DNA from: Pedobacter soli
GTDB taxonomy: Bacteria; Bacteroidota; Bacteroidia; Sphingobacteriales; Sphingobacteriaceae
DNA length: 64,000 nt
Assembly: GCF_900101435.1 (NCBI RefSeq)
Contig: NZ_FMZH01000003.1
Span: 372,001 to 436,000 of the forward strand
Direction: 5' to 3'
In this document: in pieces, positions 35,980-42,874 of the stretch
Position numbering within the stretch: position 1 is the first letter of the stretch
How the letters are laid out: every line of letters starts with the position of its first letter
The notes under the pieces: model-generated
The model's database searches: none
Told to the model about the DNA's origin: nothing
What the model saw: the letters and a program-made list of their open reading frames with translations, nothing else
Translations under genes and position numbers: made by a program

Positions 35980-37476
35980 ATGAAAATTAAAGCAATACTA
36001 TTTCTTGGGTTTTTGGTTTGTTCGCTCCAGCTTCGGGCGCAGCAGGCCAGCACACTCATTGAAAGCATGAATCAGATGTTTGCCCAAAAGGCCATTGATC
36101 CGGTTAAAACCATGTTAAGCGGCAGTTTTTCAATTGCGGCCTATACAAGACCTTCGGCCGACAGGATGTTAAAGACAATACTGGAGCGCTATCCGTGTGA
36201 TTCGATTCAGCTTAAAAGTGAAACTAAAGCAGGCGAAATGACCCGCTTAACCATAGTACCTTTTAGTAAAGGAAAAGCAGGTAAAGAAAGCAGCATTTAC
36301 ACTGATGGAAGCTATAAGCTGCTGTACACCGATATTTTCGACCAGCTTTACGGCATGAACCGCTATAAAAAGTCGGTACTGGTCGCCAAAATCCCTTTCG
36401 AGGTCGAGAATGGCTCGATTATTTTAACCGTGAAAGTTAATACCAGCGAAAGGCCGCTAAAGCTCCTTTTTGATACGGGTGCCGATGGCATGGCCATTAC
36501 CAAAGCCCTGGCCGATTCGGTAGGCATTAAAGCCAGTCGCCAGCAAAATACCTCGGTAGTAGGGGGTAATATGAATATTTCTGTTTCAGAAGGGAATACC
36601 ATCAGGCTCGATACCTTTGTGCTTAAAAACCAGAGTTTTGCTATTTTTCCTGAAATGCACAAGGGAAGCGATGGCATTATCGGCAACAGCATCGCTAAAA
36701 ACTATATCACCAAAGTAGATTTCGATAAAAAAGAGCTTTCGCTTTATACTTTTGGCGATTATACCTATCAAGATCAGGGCATATCGGTGCCGGTAACCGT
36801 CCCGGCAGGTTTGTTTATTATTCCAGGCGAGGTTAGCGTTGTACCCGGACAGGCCAATACAGGCGAATTTGTTTTCGATACCGGTGCGTCTTATAATCTC
36901 ATTTGCTTCAGACCCTTTGTAAAAAAATATAAACTATTGGTAAGTGGTTTTAAACCCGAATATAACGGTACAACCACCAGTATGGGCATGAGCACACCAA
37001 CCTATAGCGGCCGTGCAGCGTCGTTTTCTTTTGCAAGTATGCCTAAGCTAACCGATTTTCCGGTTACCCTGATGGCGGGAGGTGGTCAAAGTGAGAACTG
37101 GAACCCGGGTTTTGACGGATCTATCGGTATCAGAACGATTGGACGTTACAATTTCACCATTAACATGCAGCAGAAAGAAATTCATTTCGTACCCAATCAT
37201 ACCTTTAATTTTCCGCATGATTTTGTTTTGGGCGCTTACCTTTTTGGTTTCGACGCTGACGGGAAATTAAAGTTGCTCAGTGTAGTAAGTCCTGTAGAAG
37301 GCGAAACCCTGAAAGCCGGACAAATTATCGAGAGTATTGATGGTGTTGCAGCAGCAACGCTGCTTAAAGACAACAAAAAAATGCTTGCCGTTTTAGGTGC
37401 ACCGGCGGGTAAAATCTTCAAAATTGCCTACACCGCCAATGGAGCGAAACAAAATATTTCAATAACCAAAAAATAG
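35980..37476 (+). CDS. Aspartyl protease family protein with C-terminal PDZ domain
   Basis: 498 residues, secreted (signal LGFLVCSLQLRAQ). Two retropepsin-like half-sites are visible: LLFDTGADGMAI with Asp at 165 and FVFDTGASYNLI with Asp at 300. Both catalytic aspartates may therefore come from one chain. A PDZ-like domain occupies about residues 415-498 (EGETLKAGQIIESIDGVAAATLL). It sits 20 bp after one thioredoxin-fold gene and 4 bp before another, so tight co-expression is likely. Proteolytic activity is inferred from the DTG motifs; the substrate is unknown. Confidence 0.85.
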   Translation: MKIKAILFLGFLVCSLQLRAQQASTLIESMNQMFAQKAIDPVKTMLSGSFSIAAYTRPSADRMLKTILERYPCDSIQLKSETKAGEMTRLTIVPFSKGKAGKESSIYTDGSYKLLYTDIFDQLYGMNRYKKSVLVAKIPFEVENGSIILTVKVNTSERPLKLLFDTGADGMAITKALADSVGIKASRQQNTSVVGGNMNISVSEGNTIRLDTFVLKNQSFAIFPEMHKGSDGIIGNSIAKNYITKVDFDKKELSLYTFGDYTYQDQGISVPVTVPAGLFIIPGEVSVVPGQANTGEFVFDTGASYNLICFRPFVKKYKLLVSGFKPEYNGTTTSMGMSTPTYSGRAASFSFASMPKLTDFPVTLMAGGGQSENWNPGFDGSIGIRTIGRYNFTINMQQKEIHFVPNHTFNFPHDFVLGAYLFGFDADGKLKLLSVVSPVEGETLKAGQIIESIDGVAAATLLKDNKKMLAVLGAPAGKIFKIAYTANGAKQNISITKK

Positions 37477-37480
37477 ATTT

Positions 37481-38614
37481 ATGAAGAAACTAATTCATAC
37501 CCTTTGCCTTTTGTTAACCGCAATAGGTTGCCTGGCACAAAACCAATCCTTAAACAGTGTATTGAAACAGGCTAAAAAAGAAAACAAGCTCATTTTTGTC
37601 GATTGTTATTTCACCGGCTGCATTCCTTGCGCCCAAATGGACGAAAATGTTTTTCCCAATGCGTTGGTTAAGGCAGAAATGGATAAAAATTTTCTAATGC
37701 TTAAAGTTGATATTTTTAAAGATAAACTGGGCGATACTTTAAAAGTGCAACATATTTTAAATGGTTTTCCAACCTTTTTAGTCTTAAACGGCGACGGAAA
37801 ATTAATCAGTTCCTCATCAGGATATAAAGATCCGGGTAATCTGATTGCTTTGTTTGCTGATGCCCGCCAAAAGGCTACACAGCATAAATTTTTGTCGGGA
37901 TTTTCTACCAGCTATAACGAAGCAAAATATCCGGCATTTTACGTAGAATTCTGCAAAACGCGTAAAGGAGTAACTGGCGAGACCATTGCTGCCTATACCG
38001 ATACTTTAAAAAACTTTAAAGCCGAAAATGCCTTATTGCCTTATTTGGTTACCAGATCGGCTGATGAAAAAGCTATTGAAACCATTTTTGCCGATTATAA
38101 TGGATTTGTGGCACTTTATGGTGAAGAGGTTTTGCAACCAGTAGTGGATAATGGATTAAATCAGAAACTCGCTAAAGCAATGAAAACAAATTCAGATCAG
38201 GCCGCTTTTGATGGATTTTTGGCCAACCAGAAGAAAAATTTTTCTGATAAAACCTGGAAAATATGCCTGCAAACATTGGGCAGCCGGTACTATCTGGCGA
38301 TGAAAAAAGATACCGTAGGTTTCCTGAAGTTTTCGATCAAAAATCCGGTTTTATATCAGTATCATTTCAATGCACTTTACAGCACTTTGCTAGCTAAAAA
38401 GGGCTTCAACCCTGAAGTAAACAGGCTTTTCTGCCAGTGGGCCGATGCTATTGTTACCGAAAACAGCGGACTCGAATACATGAAAACCGCGGCGGCTGTA
38501 CATCGGCTGGCCAAAGACGAAGCAGGCTATAGCAAATTTGTAAAAATGGCAGCGGCTTATACGGCCAGGTATCAAATGAAAGCAGAGCCTGTTGAGATTT
38601 CATCTTCAAAATAA
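37481..38614 (+). CDS. Thioredoxin family protein (CIPC active site)
   Basis: 377 residues with a signal peptide (LIHTLCLLLTAIGCLAQ). The N-terminal thioredoxin domain reads LIFVDCYFTGCIPCAQMDENVF, with CIPC at residues 47-50 and cis-Pro in NGFPTFLVL, similar to DUF255/thioredoxin_7 proteins. The C-terminal 240 residues are helical and not recognised. It is the third thiol-active protein in this operon. It begins 4 bp after the aspartyl protease gene, and a terminator follows. Confidence 0.85.
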   Translation: MKKLIHTLCLLLTAIGCLAQNQSLNSVLKQAKKENKLIFVDCYFTGCIPCAQMDENVFPNALVKAEMDKNFLMLKVDIFKDKLGDTLKVQHILNGFPTFLVLNGDGKLISSSSGYKDPGNLIALFADARQKATQHKFLSGFSTSYNEAKYPAFYVEFCKTRKGVTGETIAAYTDTLKNFKAENALLPYLVTRSADEKAIETIFADYNGFVALYGEEVLQPVVDNGLNQKLAKAMKTNSDQAAFDGFLANQKKNFSDKTWKICLQTLGSRYYLAMKKDTVGFLKFSIKNPVLYQYHFNALYSTLLAKKGFNPEVNRLFCQWADAIVTENSGLEYMKTAAAVHRLAKDEAGYSKFVKMAAAYTARYQMKAEPVEISSSK

Positions 38615-38670
38615 ATAAGAAATTACATCATGTAGCAGTGGTGGAATGTTTAATAGTTAATGATCGGAAG

Positions 38671-38695
38671 GCTTACCTGGATGGGTAAGCTTTTT
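38671..38695 (+). terminator. Rho-independent terminator ending the SusCD-thioredoxin operon
   Basis: GCTTACC (38671-38677) and GGTAAGC (38684-38690) form a stem with a 6-nt loop. Five T follow. It lies 56 bp after the last thioredoxin gene. Confidence 0.75.
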
Positions 38696-38729
38696 GCTTT
38701 TGTTTATATAATGGTTACATTAACTTTAA

Positions 38730-38758
38730 TTTGTTTTCGGCCAAAAAATCTACTTTTG
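38730..38758 (+). promoter_or_regulatory. Promoter for the GDPD-GH16 gene
   Basis: TTTG at 38730-38733 and TACTTTTG at 38751-38758 match the -33/-7 consensus, with a slightly short 17-bp spacer. It lies downstream of the operon terminator and 23 bp before the ATG at 38782, which supports that start. Confidence 0.5.
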
Positions 38759-38781
38759 AATTTTTACCAAAAATAAATAAT

Positions 38782-40287
38782 ATGAAACGCGCATTAATTT
38801 CGGCCTGTATGGTTTTCATGTTTAGCTCTGCTTTTGCCCAAAAATTTAACTGGAACAAAAATCAGGTAATTGCACACCGCGGTGCCTGGAAAAAGAATAA
38901 TTTCCCTCAAAATTCAATCGCATCGTTAAATGAGGCGGTAAAACTGGGCTGTTATGGATCAGAGTTCGATGTGTGGATGACAGCCGATCAGGTTTTGGTT
39001 GTCAATCACGATCCTGAATTTCAGGGATTGACGATTGAAAAGGTAAATTATGCCGATCTGCTCACCAAAACCATGAGCAACGGCGAAAAAATTCCCACTT
39101 TAGAAGCTTATTTGCTAGCCGGCAAAAAACAAAAAACAACCAAGCTTATTCTGGAGATTAAACCATCCTTAATTAGCAAGGAGCGTGGCATTGAAGTAAC
39201 GAATAAGTGTGTGGAAATGGTACAGAAACTCAAAGTAGTTGAGTGGACTGAGTACATCAGCTTCGATTATGATTATTGCAAACGCATTTTAGCCCTGATG
39301 CCTAAAGCCAAGGTAGCTTACCTGAAGGGCGATATCAGTGCCGAACAAATGAAAGCTGATAAGCTGACTGGTGTAGATTACCATTACAGTGTTTACCAAA
39401 AAGATAACTGGATAGAAAATGCACAAAAACTGGGTCTTACAGTAAATGCATGGACGGTTAATACGGTACCTGAAATGCAATGGCTTCTGGCACACCAGGT
39501 AGAATATATTACCACCAACGAACCGGAAATACTTTTCGAAGAAATTAAAAAAACACCTTTGGTGAGTGGCTGGAAATTAAAATGGAGCGATGAGTTTAAC
39601 GATACTGGTTTGCCATTAAGCAAAAACTGGAGTTATGATGTAGGTGGTAATGGCTGGGGCAATAAAGAATTACAGTACTACACCGATGCCGACAGCACCA
39701 ATGTAGTTGTTAAAAAAGGAAACCTGAACATTACAGCAGTAAAAGCCGATAAAGAAAACAATCATTATACCTCGGCCAGGCTGGTAACTAAAAATAAATT
39801 CGATTTTAAATACGGTCGGGTAGAGGTAAGGGCTATGTTGCCGAAAGGCAGAGGTTTGTGGCCGGCAATATGGGCACTACCTACTGACTGGAAATATGGT
39901 AACTGGCCAAAAAGCGGCGAAATTGATATCATGGAACATGTAGGTTATGATCCCGACAGTGTGCATGGTACCGTGCATACCGAAAAGTTTAACCATGTAA
40001 TTAAAACCCAGGTAGGTAAAGCCTTAAAAGTAGCAAACCCATATACCGAATACCACGTTTATGCGGTTGAATGGTTTGCGGATAGAATTGACTTCTTTAT
40101 TGATGATCAGAAATACCTCACCTTTAACAATACTAAAAAAGGATCGGGCGACTGGCCCTTCGATCAGAATTTCCATATTATCTTAAATGTAGCCGTTGGC
40201 GGCGGCTGGGGCGGGAAAAAAGGAGTAGATGATACCATTTTCCCTGCCACCATGAAGGTCGATTATGTAAGGGTTTTTCAAAAGTAA
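38782..40287 (+). CDS. Secreted glycerophosphodiester phosphodiesterase-GH16 glycosidase fusion
   Basis: 501 residues with signal peptide (MKRALISACMVFMFSSAFAQ). Residues 25-255 are a GDPD domain: AHRG (H32, R33), SEFDVW (E61, D63) and NHDP (H76) are metal and catalytic residues. Residues about 268-501 are a GH16 beta-jelly roll like bacterial laminarinases: WSDEFND, GRGLWPAIWALP and the catalytic GEIDIMEHVG (E380, D382, E385). Both halves look intact, so the protein may cleave a glycerophosphodiester and a beta-glucan. The frame extends upstream to a TTG at 38731, rejected because it runs through the promoter. Confidence 0.93.
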   Translation: MKRALISACMVFMFSSAFAQKFNWNKNQVIAHRGAWKKNNFPQNSIASLNEAVKLGCYGSEFDVWMTADQVLVVNHDPEFQGLTIEKVNYADLLTKTMSNGEKIPTLEAYLLAGKKQKTTKLILEIKPSLISKERGIEVTNKCVEMVQKLKVVEWTEYISFDYDYCKRILALMPKAKVAYLKGDISAEQMKADKLTGVDYHYSVYQKDNWIENAQKLGLTVNAWTVNTVPEMQWLLAHQVEYITTNEPEILFEEIKKTPLVSGWKLKWSDEFNDTGLPLSKNWSYDVGGNGWGNKELQYYTDADSTNVVVKKGNLNITAVKADKENNHYTSARLVTKNKFDFKYGRVEVRAMLPKGRGLWPAIWALPTDWKYGNWPKSGEIDIMEHVGYDPDSVHGTVHTEKFNHVIKTQVGKALKVANPYTEYHVYAVEWFADRIDFFIDDQKYLTFNNTKKGSGDWPFDQNFHIILNVAVGGGWGGKKGVDDTIFPATMKVDYVRVFQK

Positions 40288-40300
40288 TGAGGGATAGCGG

Positions 40301-40440
40301 TTAACTGGTTAATTGAATTACCAACTGAGAATTGCATTATTGTTGGAACGAATAGCTTACCCAACTTCGGGCCAGAAAATTGGTAAACTCAAAATTACAA
40401 ACTGCTAACTGGAAATTGCCAGCTGAAAACGATAACTTGC
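40301..40440. repeat. Degenerate AACTG-type repeat patch
   Basis: The gap before the phospholipase gene has five or so copies of a loose motif (TAACTGG at 40302, CCAACTG at 40321, CAAACTG near 40399, TAACTGG near 40406, CCAGCTG near 40419). It is non-coding and has low complexity. It resembles AACTGCC/AACTGAAA-rich patches seen elsewhere in Bacteroidota. Confidence 0.4.
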
Positions 40441-40466
40441 GGTATCTAAGCTATATTGTATAATTT

Positions 40467-42836
40467 ATGGACTCACGTAGAGAATTTCTAAAAAAAGCGG
40501 CCTTGTTTGCCGGAGCCACTGGCATGGCCAACACTTTGCCCAGTTCGGTACTAAAAGCCATGGCCATTAACCCAGAGCCTGGTACTACATTTTACGATGC
40601 CGAGCACATTGTTTTCCTCATGCAGGAAAACCGGTCTTTCGATCACATGTTTGGTAAAATGAAGGGTGTACGCGGATTTAACGATCCACACCCTCACATC
40701 CAGCCCGATGGAAATAAAGTTTGGCTGCAAAAAGATGGGCAAGGTTACACCTATGCGCCTTTTCATGTCGACATTAACAAAACGAAAATTACCTGGCAGG
40801 GTGGTTTACCGCACTCCTGGAACGACCAGGTAGCAGCACGCAATGGTGGCCGTTACGATAAATGGCTGCCGGTTAAAACCCCTATGACTTTGGCTTACTA
40901 TGATCGGAATGATATTCCTTTCTACTATGCCATGGCCGATGCCTTTACCATTTGCGACCAGCATTTTTGTTCTTCGTTAACCGGAACAACGCCTAACCGG
41001 TTATTCTTTTTTACGGGCACTGTTCGAGGCGAAAAGAGTGCCAACCGTGTTGCCGTAGTTAATAACGATCAGGCCGAATCGCAAAATAATGTGTTTGTAG
41101 ATTGGCCAACTTTTCAGGAAACCTTAGAAGACAACGGTATCGATTGGCGCATTTACCAAAACGAACTCTGGACTTCTAAACTGCCTGAAGGCGAGATAGA
41201 TGATTGGTTGGGGAATTATGGCGATAATCCTGTCGAATATATCAGCAGACACAATGTAAAATTGTCGGCCTATTTTAGAAAAAATGGCGATAATACCGTT
41301 AAACCGGCCTTAACAGCCAAAGAAGTCCAAGAGAAATACGATAAACTTTCTCAAAAGGAAAAAAATCTGGTCGATAAAGCCTTTACTACCAATATTTCTC
41401 AAAAAGATTATCTTGATCTGGAACCATTTACCTTTAAAAACGATCAGGGAGAATCTGAAACCATTAACATTCCGAAAGGCGATATTTTTCACCAGTTCAG
41501 AAAAGACGTAGATAGCGGTAAATTGCCTGCTGTTTCATGGTTGGTGGCACCACAACGCTTTTCTGATCATACCAGTTCACCTTTGTATGGTACCTGGTAT
41601 GTAAGCGAGGCTTTAGATATTTTAACCAAAAACCCGGAGGTTTGGAAAAAAACGATCTTTATTTTAACCTATGATGAAAATGATGGTTATTTTGATCATC
41701 AGCCACCATTTGTTGTCCCAACTCCAAATGACCCTTCGACTGGAAAAGTATCAGAAGGGATCAACTTTGCTACTGATTTTGAAGGCAGAAAAGGAAGCCC
41801 TATCGGTTTAGGGTACCGCGTTCCGCTTGTGGTGGCCTCGCCGTGGAGTAAAGGTGGTTTTGTAAATTCGCAGGTTTTCGATCATACCTCGTCAATTATG
41901 TTTATGGAAAAATGGCTGGCGAAAAAAACAGGCAAAGCCGTAAAAAGCAATAACATAAGCGATTGGCGCAGGAATATCTGTGGCGATTTAACTTCGGTAT
42001 TCAGGCCATACAATGGAGAAGCCATCCACTCGCCCGATCCATTAAAAAGAGAGGCCGTAGTGACCAATATTGGTAATGCCAAAAACAAACCTGCACAGGT
42101 TGGACCAACAGCTTTGAACAAGGCGGAAGTGGCTAAAATCAATAAATTCGAATCGTTTTCAGCTGAAACATCAAGCCATGCCCCGCGGCAGGAAAAAGGT
42201 GCTAAACCTGCTTGTGCATTGCCTTATCATTTAATGGTCGATGCAGTTTTGATTAACAATAGCCTTGAACTAACCTTTCAATCGGCAAAAACTTTATTTG
42301 GCAATGCTATCGAAACCGTTGGCGCGCCATTTAACATGAATACCATTGCTAAATTTAAAGGGGTTGCAGGTAAAACCTGGGCTTATGCTGTGAAAGCTGG
42401 CGATGTTTTAAAAGATAACATTGATATAGCCGATTTCGATAACGAAGTTTACGATTTGGCCATAAGCGGTCCGAATGGTTTTTACAGGAGTTTCACCGGA
42501 AGCAAGAAAAATCCTGCTCTTGCAGTAAAGGTATATCCCGAGCAAAGTGGTCTGGTTACTAAAAAGCTCAGTGGCAACCTCGTATTTGCGATTGAAAACA
42601 AAGGTACGGCCGCCATTACGGTTCAAATAATCGATAATAAATATAAATCGGCTACCAAAACGGTAACTATTAAGCCAAAATCAGACGCCAATGTGGTTTT
42701 AAATCAATCAAAAAGCGCAAATTGGTACGATTACAGCATTGTACAGTCAGGTAATACGGTATTTAAACATCGTTATGCCGGAAAAATAGAAACCGGCGAA
42801 ATTACCCAAACCGACCCTTACATGGGCAACGTATAA
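40467..42836 (+). CDS. Phosphocholine-specific phospholipase C (Tat-exported)
   Basis: 789 residues. The N-terminus MDSRREFLKKAALFAGATG is a twin-arginine signal. The phosphoesterase domain has IVFLMQENRSFDHMFGKMKGVRGFND, SSLTGTTPNRLFFFTG, ILTYDENDGYFDHQPPF and VPLVVASPWSKGGFVNSQVFDHTSS, all typical of non-haemolytic PlcN-like enzymes. Two C-terminal beta domains (about residues 590-790) complete the family architecture. It hydrolyses phosphatidylcholine or sphingomyelin-type substrates outside the cytoplasm. The neighbouring GDPD fusion hints at phospholipid head-group scavenging. Confidence 0.93.
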   Translation: MDSRREFLKKAALFAGATGMANTLPSSVLKAMAINPEPGTTFYDAEHIVFLMQENRSFDHMFGKMKGVRGFNDPHPHIQPDGNKVWLQKDGQGYTYAPFHVDINKTKITWQGGLPHSWNDQVAARNGGRYDKWLPVKTPMTLAYYDRNDIPFYYAMADAFTICDQHFCSSLTGTTPNRLFFFTGTVRGEKSANRVAVVNNDQAESQNNVFVDWPTFQETLEDNGIDWRIYQNELWTSKLPEGEIDDWLGNYGDNPVEYISRHNVKLSAYFRKNGDNTVKPALTAKEVQEKYDKLSQKEKNLVDKAFTTNISQKDYLDLEPFTFKNDQGESETINIPKGDIFHQFRKDVDSGKLPAVSWLVAPQRFSDHTSSPLYGTWYVSEALDILTKNPEVWKKTIFILTYDENDGYFDHQPPFVVPTPNDPSTGKVSEGINFATDFEGRKGSPIGLGYRVPLVVASPWSKGGFVNSQVFDHTSSIMFMEKWLAKKTGKAVKSNNISDWRRNICGDLTSVFRPYNGEAIHSPDPLKREAVVTNIGNAKNKPAQVGPTALNKAEVAKINKFESFSAETSSHAPRQEKGAKPACALPYHLMVDAVLINNSLELTFQSAKTLFGNAIETVGAPFNMNTIAKFKGVAGKTWAYAVKAGDVLKDNIDIADFDNEVYDLAISGPNGFYRSFTGSKKNPALAVKVYPEQSGLVTKKLSGNLVFAIENKGTAAITVQIIDNKYKSATKTVTIKPKSDANVVLNQSKSANWYDYSIVQSGNTVFKHRYAGKIETGEITQTDPYMGNV

Positions 42837-42838
42837 AT

Positions 42839-42857
42839 ATCCCCCAAAACGGGGGAT
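42839..42857 (+). terminator. Hairpin after the phospholipase C gene
   Basis: ATCCCCC-AAAAC-GGGGGAT, a perfect 7-bp stem directly after the stop codon. Only a short T-run follows (GGCTTTTG), so termination may be partial and read-through into the sensor kinase gene is possible. Confidence 0.55.
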
Positions 42858-42874
42858 GGCTTTTGAAAGAAATT

